Assembly (NCBI GenBank): GCA_934481385.1
Contig: CAKSPD010000010.1
Span: forward strand, 1 to 57,738
Direction of reading: 5' to 3'
Length of the DNA stretch: 57,738 bases
From: an uncultured Oscillospiraceae bacterium
Lineage (GTDB): Bacteria; Bacillota; Clostridia; Oscillospirales; Ruminococcaceae
Shown here piece after piece: positions 17,255 through 25,123 of this stretch. The position numbers were made by a program, and so were the translations under genes. The stretch's first letter is position 1. Each line of letters starts with the position of its first letter. The notes under the pieces are model-generated. The model searched no databases. It was not told where the DNA came from and saw nothing but the letters and a program-made list of their open reading frames with translations.

Positions 17255-17757
17255 GAAGAATTGCTGTCTGTCCGGGGAGCTTTGACCCTATAACACTCGG
17301 TCATCTTGATATTATTACGAGAGCCTCAAAGCTTTTCGATAAAGTTGTAGTTCTTATTTCCAAAAATGCAGGGAAATTACAGCCAAGCTTTACGCCTACT
17401 GAAAGAATGTTCCTTGCTGAAACTGCAACACATGGACTCGATAATGTAGTGATAGATATACTTGACGGACTTCTTGCTGATTACGTCAGAAATGTAGGGG
17501 CTGTTGCAATTGTCAAGGGACTTCGTGCCGTAAGCGATTTTGAATATGAATTTCAGATGGCTCTTGCCAACAAAAAACTTTATGGCGGAGCAGAAACAGT
17601 ATTCCTTACGACACAGGCTGAAAATATGTATCTCAGTTCAAGCCTTGTAAAGCAGATTGCATATTTCGGCGGTGATATAAGTCATTTTGTACCTGACTGC
17701 ATACTTGAGGATATTAAAAAAAGATTGGTAAAGGAGAATAACAGTTATGAGTATTGA
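17251..17757 (+). CDS. coaD: Phosphopantetheine adenylyltransferase CoaD
   Basis: Joins ATP and 4'-phosphopantetheine to give dephospho-CoA in coenzyme A synthesis. The 168-residue protein has the nucleotidyltransferase motif CPGSFDPITLGHLDII, the AIVKGLRAVSDFEYEFQMA segment, and the second ATP motif at YLSSSLVKQIA. GGAGG lies just ahead, inside the end of rsmD. Its last codons overlap the next gene by 11 bases. Confidence 0.97.
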   Translation: MRRIAVCPGSFDPITLGHLDIITRASKLFDKVVVLISKNAGKLQPSFTPTERMFLAETATHGLDNVVIDILDGLLADYVRNVGAVAIVKGLRAVSDFEYEFQMALANKKLYGGAETVFLTTQAENMYLSSSLVKQIAYFGGDISHFVPDCILEDIKKRLVKENNSYEY

Positions 17758-18199
17758 AGAAATTCTTGAGGAAATTGAAGAACTTGTTGAAAAGTCCCCG
17801 ACTGTCCCGTTTGTATCACATAAAAAAATGGTGGACAGTGACCGTCTGCGTGAGCTTATAAGCGATGCGAGAATGAATCTTCCGCAGGAACTTAAAGAGG
17901 CTAAGAAAGTTGAGCTTGAATCAAAGAAAATTCTTGATGATGCAAAAAAAGATGCTGAACTGATTATCCAGAAAGCCGAAGAAAGAGCATCAAAAATTGT
18001 TTCTCAGGAGGCTATCGTTGAGGAGGCTAAAAAGAAAGCTGTTGAGATGATTAAAAAGGCTCAGCTTACTTCTCAGAACATTCAGAAAACTGCAATTGTT
18101 TCAATTACAAAAATGCTTGACGAAACAGAAGCAAGCTATAACAAGAACTTACAGTCAATAAGAGCTGTGAAAGCTAAGTTTCCTGCCCCAAAAAAATAA
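17747..18199 (+). CDS. Coiled-coil protein downstream of coaD
   Basis: A 150-residue charged protein overlapping coaD by 11 bases. After a short N-terminal helix, residues about 50-125 form a long Lys/Glu/Ala-rich helix with heptad-like spacing, which explains its resemblance to ATP synthase b subunits and DivIVA-like proteins. No membrane segment is present, so it is not an ATP synthase subunit. The function is unknown; the position after rsmD-coaD is seen in other Clostridia. Confidence 0.7.
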   Translation: MSIEEILEEIEELVEKSPTVPFVSHKKMVDSDRLRELISDARMNLPQELKEAKKVELESKKILDDAKKDAELIIQKAEERASKIVSQEAIVEEAKKKAVEMIKKAQLTSQNIQKTAIVSITKMLDETEASYNKNLQSIRAVKAKFPAPKK

Positions 18200-18291
18200 G
18201 AAAGTAAAGTTTTAACAGATTGTTCACAGATTATTCATAATATATACATATTTATGTGATAATATATTATTACAGTTAAATATACGCAAAG

Positions 18292-18333
18292 AGGCGTTGT
18301 TCGTATGATTACGGGCAACGTCTGTCTTTTTTT
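18292..18333 (+). terminator. Strong terminator-like hairpin in front of the Lrp gene
   Basis: AGGCGTTGTTCGT (18292-18304) pairs with ACGGGCAACGTCT (18311-18323), allowing G-T pairs, with a 6-base loop. TGTCTTTTTTT follows at once, and the Lrp ribosome site starts only a few bases later. It could end the coaD transcript, or act as an attenuator if transcription starts at the TGTGATAAT box at 18255-18263. Confidence 0.65.
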
Positions 18334-18348
18334 ACGGAGGTTTTTATT

Positions 18349-18783
18349 ATGGATAAGATTGATGCTATGCTTATAAATTTTTTGCAGGTTAATGCCCGTA
18401 CACCTTTAAAATCACTCGCCTCAAAGGTTTTTCTTTCTGCCCCCGCAGTTTCTTCAAGAATTGATAAACTTGAAAAACAGGGAATTATAAAAGGTTACAA
18501 CACTGTTCTTGACCACCAGAAATTAGGCTATCATATTACAGCATTTATAAGTCTTGAAATAAGAGCAAGTCAGAAAAGTGAATTTTATCCTTTTATAAAT
18601 CAATGTCCCAATGTTCTTGAATGCAACTGCGTTACGGGAAGTTATTCAATGCTTATAAAAGTTGCATTTCCGAGTACACAGGAACTTGATTCCTTTATAG
18701 GTCAGTTACAGCATTACGGAAACACTTCAACTCAGATTGTTTTTTCAACTCCCATTTCACACAGAGAGATACATATTGAATAG
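18349..18783 (+). CDS. Lrp/AsnC family transcription regulator
   Basis: A 144-residue DNA-binding regulator. Residues about 3-60 form an AsnC-type winged helix-turn-helix, seen in DAMLINFLQVNARTPLKSLA and APAVSSRIDKLEKQGIIKGY. The C-terminal half is a RAM/AsnC ligand domain with the family segment VLECNCVTGSYSMLIKVA. Such proteins respond to amino acids and assemble as dimers or higher rings. ACGGAGG precedes the ATG. No target operon adjoins it, though it sits beside the major pilin, convergent. Ligand and targets are not inferable. Confidence 0.9.
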   Translation: MDKIDAMLINFLQVNARTPLKSLASKVFLSAPAVSSRIDKLEKQGIIKGYNTVLDHQKLGYHITAFISLEIRASQKSEFYPFINQCPNVLECNCVTGSYSMLIKVAFPSTQELDSFIGQLQHYGNTSTQIVFSTPISHREIHIE

Positions 18784-18787
18784 AAAA

Positions 18788-18814
18788 GCGGTCTTTTTCA
18801 GACCGCCTTTTTTT
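18788..18814 (+). terminator. Terminator of the Lrp gene
   Basis: GCGGTCT (18788-18794) pairs with AGACCGC (18800-18806), followed by a T-run to 18814. Confidence 0.85.
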
Positions 18815-18824
18815 ATTTCAGGGC

Positions 18825-18854
18825 AAAAAATAACCCCTCTCAAAAGAGAGGGGG
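18825..18854 (-). terminator. Terminator of the major pilin gene
   Basis: The arms AACCCCTCTC and GAGAGGGGGTT pair around AAAA (about 18832-18854) with one bulged G. Read on the minus strand the stem is followed by ATTTTTT. It ends the pilin transcript 30 bases after its stop. Confidence 0.8.
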
Positions 18855-18883
18855 TTGATTTTTTAGTTAATTCTGAATCAAAC

Positions 18884-19546
18884 TCAAGGAGTAGAAGTAC
18901 CACCAGCAAGTGTAGCAATTGAAGGAGCGTCATTATAACCATTAGTAACAGCATGATTTTTAGCATCAGTTTTAGTTTTTGCTGTATAAGTAAAGCCCAT
19001 AGCTTCAGCATAAGCATCGTTAGCAGCAGAGGAAACATTATAAGCTGCATAGTTGTCAACATTAACAACAACAGGGAAAGAACCTGTATATGTAGAATCA
19101 GTAGCAACTGCAACAGCCTTACAAGTACCACCATTTATAACAGCCATAACTGTACACTTATTGATGTCTTCAAAATAATTCTTAACTTTATCATAAAGAA
19201 CTTCACCAGTATTAATAGTAGTAGTAGTACTAGTTTTACCAACAGGAGCAGTAGAAGGATTTTTATTACCAAAAGTGAAAGAACCAACACCAGCAGCAGT
19301 TTCAGTACCATGTTTGAAAGCAGCTGTATAGATACCGCCCATATCAAAACCTTCTCCGTCCATATCTGTCAGAGCTGTATTGAAAGCTTTATAGATTGAA
19401 GAAGCTGATGTATTAGCTGATGAAACTTTAGATTTCTTAACATAACCGAGCATTGAAGGTACGAGAATTGCAGCAAGTACACCGATAATAGCGATAACAA
19501 CGATAAGTTCAACGAGAGTAAAACCTTTAACCTTTTTAGTTTTCAT
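18884..19546 (-). CDS. pilA: Type IV major pilin
   Basis: A 220-residue prepilin, the likely main fibre subunit. After a short positive leader (MKTKKVKG) comes the class III cleavage site, G before FTLVELIVVIAIIGVL, with Glu at +5, then the hydrophobic helix. The globular domain is rich in Thr, Ala, Gly and Asn, with only two Cys (IINKC-type DINKCTVMAV and GGTCKAV), which may form a disulfide. AGGAGG precedes ATG 19546; the frame stays open upstream to 19669 across the promoter, but that part is not coding. It has a consensus promoter and a hairpin-bearing leader, as expected for an abundant protein. It lies downstream of pilB-pilT but as a separate transcript. Confidence 0.92.
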   Translation of the reverse strand: MKTKKVKGFTLVELIVVIAIIGVLAAILVPSMLGYVKKSKVSSANTSASSIYKAFNTALTDMDGEGFDMGGIYTAAFKHGTETAAGVGSFTFGNKNPSTAPVGKTSTTTTINTGEVLYDKVKNYFEDINKCTVMAVINGGTCKAVAVATDSTYTGSFPVVVNVDNYAAYNVSSAANDAYAEAMGFTYTAKTKTDAKNHAVTNGYNDAPSIATLAGGTSTP

Positions 19547-19582
19547 ATTGAAAACCTCCTTGTGAAAATAATAAAAACTTAA

Positions 19583-19637
19583 ACCGGAGAATCCGAACCG
19601 GTAAAAGTACAAAGAACTGCGGTCGAGCTCTAACCGC
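19583..19637 (-). other. Two-hairpin 5' leader of the major pilin mRNA
   Basis: Between promoter and ribosome site, GCGGT/ACCGC arms (19619-19623 and 19633-19637) and ACCGG/CCGGT arms (19583-19587 and 19598-19602) form two small hairpins. They may stabilise the transcript or control its translation. Confidence 0.6.
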
Positions 19638-19659
19638 TTTATGTTCTCTCTATGTACAT

Positions 19660-19688
19660 AGTATATCATATTACTATAATTTTGTCAA
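19660..19688 (-). promoter_or_regulatory. Promoter of the major pilin gene
   Basis: On the minus strand, TTGACA (19688-19683) and TATACT (19665-19660) are spaced by 17 bases. This is near the sigma-A consensus and gives a leader of about 105 bases. Confidence 0.85.
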
Positions 19689-19770
19689 TAGCTTTCTGAA
19701 ATAAAAATGAATTGTGAACAAACTTTTACGAAAACGAAAGCTTAAACGTTTAAATACAAGCTTTTTTCGT

Positions 19771-19796
19771 CATTTTACACAAAATGCTGTAAAATG
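19771..19796 (-). other. Hairpin after pilT
   Basis: CATTTTACA (19771-19779) pairs exactly with TGTAAAATG (19788-19796), just past the pilT stop. No T-run follows on the minus strand, so a terminator role is uncertain. Confidence 0.45.
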
Positions 19797-19798
19797 AA

Positions 19799-20869
19799 TT
19801 ACATAGCATGTAAATAGCGATAAAATTCCTGTTTGTCCTGACACTTTTCAAGAGCATCTTTTTCGTTGATAATATTATTTTTAACAAATCTTGCCAGTTC
19901 ATAGTCAAGACACACCATTCCGAACTGTTTACCTGTCTGGATAGCGTTCTGAACAAGGTGAACCTTATCATCACGAATCTGAGCAGAAACCGCATCTGTA
20001 ACGTTGAGAACTTCAAGTGCGGCAATACGTCCTGAACCGTCCTTTTTAGGAATAAGAGTCTGAGAGATAACGCCTACAAGGTTATTTGCAAGCTGAGTAC
20101 GAATCTGTTTCTGCTGATGTTCAGGGTAAACGTCAATGATACGGTTGATAGTATCAGCGGCACTTGTTGTATGAAGTGTTGACATAACAAGGTGACCTGT
20201 TTCAGCGGCAGTAACAGCGGCAGTGATAGTTTCAAAGTCACGCATTTCTCCAACGAGGATAACATCAGGGTCTTCACGGAGTGCGGCACGGAGTGCAAGA
20301 GCAAAACTTCCTACGTCATCGCCGACTTCTCTCTGATTGACCATACATCTTTTATGTTCGTGAACATATTCGATAGGGTCTTCAATTGTTATGATATGTG
20401 CGGACTTGTTAAGATTTACATAATCAATCATACCTGCAAGAGTTGTTGATTTACCTGAACCTGTCGGGCCTGTTACAAGAACAAGACCTCTCGGACGCAT
20501 TGCGAAATCTGCAAGTATCGGCGGAAGTCCGAGGTCATCAAGTGTAGGAATATCGTTTCTGAGAAGACGTATAGCAATAGCCGTGTGACCTCTCTGGAAA
20601 TATATGTTTACACGATGACGGTAACCGCTTCTTGTCATATATGAAAAGTCGGTATCCTTATGGGAGGCAACGCTTTTAGCCTGAGCCTCGTTTGTCATCT
20701 GGTTTACTATGTTGAGAATTTCCTCCTCGTCCATTTCGGGATACTGAGTTCTCATAGTTCTGAGCTGACCGTTAAGACGTACTACGGGAGCAATTCCGGC
20801 AGTAAAATGCAAGTCGGAACAGCCAAGAAGTCTTACTTCGTCCAGTATTCTGTTAATTTGAATTGCCAT
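19799..20869 (-). CDS. pilT: Pilus retraction ATPase PilT
   Basis: Hexameric ATPase that powers depolymerisation of type IV pili and so twitching motility. The 356-residue protein has the PilT N-terminus around CSDLHFTAG, Walker A GPTGSGKST, the Asp-box region ITIEDPIEY, a Walker B-type segment with Glu in VILVGEMRDFET, and the His box STLHTTSAADTINRIID. The C-terminal part has a helical region beginning near YELARFVKNN. Length matches PilT. It follows pilB by 26 bases, so both ATPases are probably made from one mRNA. The presence of PilT argues for dynamic, retracting pili and not a type II secretion system. Confidence 0.95.
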   Translation of the reverse strand: MAIQINRILDEVRLLGCSDLHFTAGIAPVVRLNGQLRTMRTQYPEMDEEEILNIVNQMTNEAQAKSVASHKDTDFSYMTRSGYRHRVNIYFQRGHTAIAIRLLRNDIPTLDDLGLPPILADFAMRPRGLVLVTGPTGSGKSTTLAGMIDYVNLNKSAHIITIEDPIEYVHEHKRCMVNQREVGDDVGSFALALRAALREDPDVILVGEMRDFETITAAVTAAETGHLVMSTLHTTSAADTINRIIDVYPEHQQKQIRTQLANNLVGVISQTLIPKKDGSGRIAALEVLNVTDAVSAQIRDDKVHLVQNAIQTGKQFGMVCLDYELARFVKNNIINEKDALEKCQDKQEFYRYLHAM

Positions 20870-20895
20870 TAGAAAAATTTCCTCCTTTAATAAAG

Positions 20896-22572
20896 TTATA
20901 TAGCATAGGTAACTCTTACCAGCTCATCAATAGAAGTACTTCCGTTCTGAACGAGTTCAGAAACGTTGTCACGCAAAAGACGTGTGCCATGAGCCTTAGC
21001 GGCATCTTCAATCTGTTCTTTAGTACCGCCCTGAGCGATGATTGAAGAAACAGTTGAATTACAATGAATAATTTCGTGAATAGCAGTTCTGCCCTTATAT
21101 CCGGTATTATTGCATGCAGGACAACCGCAAGCCTCATAAATCGGAACAGAATGGTCAATTTTCATAAGCTTGTTTTCTTCATCAGTTGACATTCTCGGCT
21201 TTTTGCATGCAGGACAGAGAACTTTTACAAGACGCTGTGCAATAACGCCGATAAGAGAAGTTGCAACCATATAAGGAGCAACACCCATATCAACAAGTCT
21301 TACGATTGTTGAAGCAGCATCGTTAGTATGAAGTGTTGAAAGAACCAAGTGACCTGTAATAGCAGCTCTGATACCGATATCAGCAGTTTCAGAGTCACGC
21401 ATTTCACCTATCATAACAATATCAGGGTCCTGACGGAGTATAGAACGAAGTGCAGCGGCAAAAGTCATACCTGCCTTTGAGTTAACCTGAACCTGATTTA
21501 TACCGTCAATATTTTTTTCGACAGGGTCTTCAACAGTGATAACATTTACATTAGGCTTTGCAAGTTCACCGAGTGCGGCATAAAGAGTAGTTGTTTTACC
21601 TGAACCTGTCGGGCCTGTAACGAGAATAACTCCATGAGGGCATTTAATCATAGATTCAAAAAGCTGATAGTTATATTCAGTCATACCGAGGTCAGTAATC
21701 TTACGGAGAGCAATCTGACCTGTTGAAAGAATACGGATAACTATTTTTTCGCCGTTTACGGTAGGAAGTGAAGATACACGGACATCAAGTGTAGTTCCGT
21801 CAACAACCTGTGTGAAACGTCCGTCCTGCGGAACTCTCTTTTCAGCGATATTCATACCGCTTATAAGTTTAAGACGTGTGGTAAGTGCATTATGTACAAC
21901 ATTGGCAACGTTCATAAGTTCAACAAGGTCGCCGTTTACACGGATACGGATTCTTGTATAAGTCTTGAAAGGTTCGATATGAATATCGGTAGCGTCAGCT
22001 CTGTAAGAGTTTTCAACGATAGTAGTAGCAAGCTTAACGATAGGAGCACTTTCTACTCTGTCTTTTGATTCTTCATCATCTTCAGTATTGTTCATATCAC
22101 TGAATGCCTGAACACCTTCAAGAACGCTGTCAACGTTCTGCATAGAATAGAATTTACCAATTGCTTTGTTGATAGCTGTACGTGTAGCAAAAACAGGGTC
22201 TGTATCCATACCTGTCATAACCTTTACGTCTTCAAGGATATTGAAGTTGTAAGGGTCATCAGTAGCAACAGTAAGACGTTTACCCTTGATATTGATAGCG
22301 ATGATAGTATATTTTTTAGCAAGGGTTTCAGGAACTTTTCTTACTGCTTCACCGTCAATATCAAAGTTGGAAAGGTCAACGTAAGGAACATGGAGCTTTC
22401 CGGCAAGAGCCTGAGCGAATTTTACTTCAGAAAGATAACCGAGTTCAACGATAACCTCTCCGAATTTCTTAGTACCTTTCGACTCTCGCTGAACAGCAAG
22501 TGCATTTTCGAGCTGTTCCTGAGTAATCAGCTGTTTTTCAACGAGATAGTCGCCTATTCTAATATTTCTCAT
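20896..22572 (-). CDS. pilB: Pilus assembly ATPase PilB
   Basis: Hexameric extension ATPase that drives pilin polymerisation. The 558-residue protein has an N-terminal GspE-type domain (MRNIRIGDYLVEKQLI onward, residues 1 to about 150), then Walker A GPTGSGKTTT, the VEDPVE Asp box, a Walker B-type segment with MIGEMRDSET, and the His box STLHTNDAASTIVRL. A four-Cys zinc site is visible as CPACKKP and CGCPACNNTGYKGR, typical of PilB/GspE and absent from PilT. It is transcribed away from pilD across a 99-base gap. Confidence 0.96.
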   Translation of the reverse strand: MRNIRIGDYLVEKQLITQEQLENALAVQRESKGTKKFGEVIVELGYLSEVKFAQALAGKLHVPYVDLSNFDIDGEAVRKVPETLAKKYTIIAINIKGKRLTVATDDPYNFNILEDVKVMTGMDTDPVFATRTAINKAIGKFYSMQNVDSVLEGVQAFSDMNNTEDDEESKDRVESAPIVKLATTIVENSYRADATDIHIEPFKTYTRIRIRVNGDLVELMNVANVVHNALTTRLKLISGMNIAEKRVPQDGRFTQVVDGTTLDVRVSSLPTVNGEKIVIRILSTGQIALRKITDLGMTEYNYQLFESMIKCPHGVILVTGPTGSGKTTTLYAALGELAKPNVNVITVEDPVEKNIDGINQVQVNSKAGMTFAAALRSILRQDPDIVMIGEMRDSETADIGIRAAITGHLVLSTLHTNDAASTIVRLVDMGVAPYMVATSLIGVIAQRLVKVLCPACKKPRMSTDEENKLMKIDHSVPIYEACGCPACNNTGYKGRTAIHEIIHCNSTVSSIIAQGGTKEQIEDAAKAHGTRLLRDNVSELVQNGSTSIDELVRVTYAI

Positions 22573-22602
22573 AATAAAAACCCTCCGTTTTAATTATTTT
22601 AC

Positions 22603-22631
22603 TTGTAAATTTTCCTTTATTATGTTATAAT
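22603..22631 (+). promoter_or_regulatory. Promoter of pilD
   Basis: TTGTAA (22603-22608) and TATAAT (22626-22631), 17-base spacing, followed by AAAGGAGG before the pilD start. The pilB promoter must lie in the same 99-base gap, but I cannot place it with confidence. Confidence 0.75.
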
Positions 22632-22671
22632 ATCCTCATAATAAATAATTTTTCAAAGGAGGTAAAACAGA

Positions 22672-23505
22672 ATGGAAGAATTTGAAAATGTACTGAAAAG
22701 TGATTTTATGGACACTCAATTCTACATAATGTTCTACTTGATAGTATTTCTTTTTGGCATATGTATAGGGAGCTTTCTTAATGTTGTAATCATAAGGATT
22801 CCCAAAGGGGAATCGCTTATAAAGCGTTCCTCACACTGTATGACATGCGGTGCGAAAATACGTATCATTGACCTTATACCTGTGTTCAGCTGGCTTTTTC
22901 TGAGAGGAAAATGTCATTCCTGCGGAGAAAAGATTTCACCGAGATACCCGATAGTAGAGAGCCTTAACGGATTTCTCTATATGCTTGTATTTTGGGTAAT
23001 GGATTTCAATGCTGAATCTGTAATAACCTGCGTTATGTTTTCACTTCTGATAGTAGTCGGATTTATGGACTGGGATACACTCGAAATGGAACCGATAATT
23101 CTTGCAATGATATTTGCACTTTCGATTCCTTCAGCACTTCTTACTGATTCACTTTCACTGAAGCAGAGAATAATCGGAGCATTATGTATAAGTGTACCGT
23201 TTTTTATAATAGGAGAAGTCTGTAAATACTGTCTGCCGAAATGCCGTGAAGAAGGAATAAGAGGAATAGAGCTTGGAGATACCCTTCTTATGTTTGCATC
23301 AGGGGCAGTAATAGGAACACAAGCTATTATAGTTTCAGCTTTCTTCGGAATAATAATTGCATCTGTCTGCGGACTTATTCTGAAGATGATAAACGGAAAT
23401 TCAAAATTTGCGTTTGGCCCGTATCTTACGATAGGAATAGCAATAGGAACACTGTGGGGAGAAAATATAGCGGATTGGTATATCAATCTCCTTACAGTTG
23501 AATAA
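22672..23505 (+). CDS. pilD: Prepilin peptidase PilD
   Basis: Membrane aspartyl protease that cleaves prepilin leaders and may N-methylate the new terminus. The 277-residue protein has the family's N-terminal CIGSFLNVVIIRIPKGES segment and the cytoplasmic four-Cys zinc motif CMTCGAK and CHSCGEK. Catalytic Asp candidates are in FMDWDTLEM and in RGIELGDTLLM, where the usual GxGD is GIELGD. About seven hydrophobic helices follow. Its genetic position between the pilB-pilT unit and the pilC operon, on the opposite strand, gives it separate control. Its clients should be the five pilin-like proteins in the window. Confidence 0.94.
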   Translation: MEEFENVLKSDFMDTQFYIMFYLIVFLFGICIGSFLNVVIIRIPKGESLIKRSSHCMTCGAKIRIIDLIPVFSWLFLRGKCHSCGEKISPRYPIVESLNGFLYMLVFWVMDFNAESVITCVMFSLLIVVGFMDWDTLEMEPIILAMIFALSIPSALLTDSLSLKQRIIGALCISVPFFIIGEVCKYCLPKCREEGIRGIELGDTLLMFASGAVIGTQAIIVSAFFGIIIASVCGLILKMINGNSKFAFGPYLTIGIAIGTLWGENIADWYINLLTVE

Positions 23506-23518
23506 AAATCAAAAATCA

Positions 23519-23547
23519 GGCAGCAGCTTTTAACTGCTGCCTTTTTT
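23519..23547. terminator. Terminator between pilD and the convergent pilus operon
   Basis: GGCAGCAG (23519-23526) and CTGCTGCC (23534-23541) form a stem, followed by TTTTTT on the plus strand. An A-run upstream lets it serve the minus strand too. Confidence 0.85.
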
Positions 23548-23553
23548 GATGAT

Positions 23554-24549
23554 TTACTGTGGTTTGTTTACTTCATCAGTCAATGAATAGATTATATATA
23601 TGTTATCATTGATGTTTCCGGAAACTCTTGGAGTTGTTCCGTCAGCGAGTGTTGAAGTAAGTGAAGGGAATGACGGGTTCATGCTTACAGATTGCTGAAA
23701 TTCAATTTTTGAAGTATCAGTAATCATATTTCCCATACCGTCATCTTTTTTCCCATAAACATAATATTCTTTTGGCAGACCACCATTGTGTCTGTTTATT
23801 ATGTTTATAAGCGGAATTGTTGCGACAGTATACTGACAGGTGAAAGGATATTCACCGTCAGCAGGAGAAGAAAGCTTACTGTATTCTGCCTTGTCATAAG
23901 TAACTATACCCATTGAGAAGTTTTCAAAGTTGATTCCTGAACCGTCAGAAATTGTTTCAACCTTAGCAGTATTGTCACTACCTGAATTTACAAGCTGACT
24001 TGCACCAAGCAGATACGCAAAATCGAAATCTTTAGTAAAGAATGTCGGATTAAGCTGAGTTTCAGAAATTCCTATATTTGTAATTGATGAATCTGATTCA
24101 TATTCAAATTTGTTGAGAAGAATCTGACCTTTGCACATAGGAGTTCCATTAGAATCATTCTGAATACCGCCTGAACCGTCTGATACATCGCTATTGAGAA
24201 TTGTAATTATTCTCATATTTCCTTTTGTATATACAACGTGTGAACCGTCTTTTGTGGTTATTGTTTCGTTGTAATATTTCTGACGGAAATCCTCAGCCTC
24301 AGCTTTAAGTTCAGCATCAGACATATTTCCCTGATAAACCCATACATTTTCAGCATATCTCAGGGAGTCCTGAAGATAATCCTGAATATTGTCAACATAG
24401 GCATTTGTCTTTTCAAAATCGCTTGCTGTCTTGTTGATTTTTTCAACAGGGTCAACGAGTGCCAAAGCACCTGCCATAAGCAATGAGAATATAGCCATAA
24501 CAACTATAAGCTCTATGAGGGTAAAGCCCTTAAGATTTTTCTTTTTCAT
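23554..24549 (-). CDS. Minor pilin / pseudopilin
   Basis: A 331-residue prepilin. The leader MKKKNLKG is followed by FTLIELIVVMAIFSLL, with Glu +5. The globular part is larger than that of the major pilin. It shows a helical stalk around DYLQDSLRYAENVWVY and strand-rich segments toward the end. It is the last gene of the pilC operon, 16 bases after another pilin-like gene. A PilW- or GspJ-like role as initiation or tip-complex subunit is inferred from size and order. Confidence 0.85.
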   Translation of the reverse strand: MKKKNLKGFTLIELIVVMAIFSLLMAGALALVDPVEKINKTASDFEKTNAYVDNIQDYLQDSLRYAENVWVYQGNMSDAELKAEAEDFRQKYYNETITTKDGSHVVYTKGNMRIITILNSDVSDGSGGIQNDSNGTPMCKGQILLNKFEYESDSSITNIGISETQLNPTFFTKDFDFAYLLGASQLVNSGSDNTAKVETISDGSGINFENFSMGIVTYDKAEYSKLSSPADGEYPFTCQYTVATIPLINIINRHNGGLPKEYYVYGKKDDGMGNMITDTSKIEFQQSVSMNPSFPSLTSTLADGTTPRVSGNINDNIYIIYSLTDEVNKPQ

Positions 24550-24565
24550 ATGTTTTTACCCTCCG

Positions 24566-25111
24566 TTATGGTGTTGGCTGAATTTCAACGAACTGGAAGT
24601 CAAGGTTTGCATTAGGAGAATTTGCATCATATATAAGCTTATTGTTTTTAACAAGACCTTGTGTTGAATATTTGTTGGCATTCATATCGATTGAAGCATC
24701 TTCATCAACAGGGTCACCGTCTTTGATAGGTTTACCGTCAGCATCTTTTATAAGGTTTCCTGAACCGTCAACCTTATATTTCTGAACCTTGACTTTAGTA
24801 GGACTTGTTTTGCTTCCGAAATATACGCTGATATTCATATTATCCGGAGTAACCAGAACATCATTTCCTGCTTCGTCAGTATAATAATAATCAATAACAC
24901 CGTCACCATCAAGGTCATTTTTGCTTACACTTTTTGCAGCGGCATAAGGAGCTTCAACAGTCATTTTTTTATTAAGTCTGCTTGAGGCTTTTGTTGTGCT
25001 GTCTACAACCTGACCTATACCGAGGAGGATAACACCAAGAACGGCAAAAACAGCTATTGAAATAATGATTTCTATGAGTGTCATTCCTTTAAGCTTTTTT
25101 CTGCTTTTCAT
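24566..25111 (-). CDS. Minor pilin / pseudopilin
   Basis: A 181-residue prepilin with leader MKSRKKLKG and helix MTLIEIIISIAVFAVLG, Glu +5 retained and Met at +1. The globular domain contains DLDGDGVIDYYYTDEAGND, a DxDxDG-type loop that could bind calcium, which stabilises some pseudopilins. A Lys/Asp-rich segment follows. It sits 12 bases downstream of the very large PilX-like gene and 16 bases upstream of the next minor pilin. A GspI- or PilV-like position in a tip complex is inference. Confidence 0.85.
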   Translation of the reverse strand: MKSRKKLKGMTLIEIIISIAVFAVLGVILLGIGQVVDSTTKASSRLNKKMTVEAPYAAAKSVSKNDLDGDGVIDYYYTDEAGNDVLVTPDNMNISVYFGSKTSPTKVKVQKYKVDGSGNLIKDADGKPIKDGDPVDEDASIDMNANKYSTQGLVKNNKLIYDANSPNANLDFQFVEIQPTP

Positions 25112-25123
25112 ATTATCATCTCC

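Noticed and set aside
18953..19399. 148-codon plus-strand open frame across the major pilin
   Set aside because: Shadow of the pilin gene; Ser/Ile/Asn-rich composition reflects the opposite strand.
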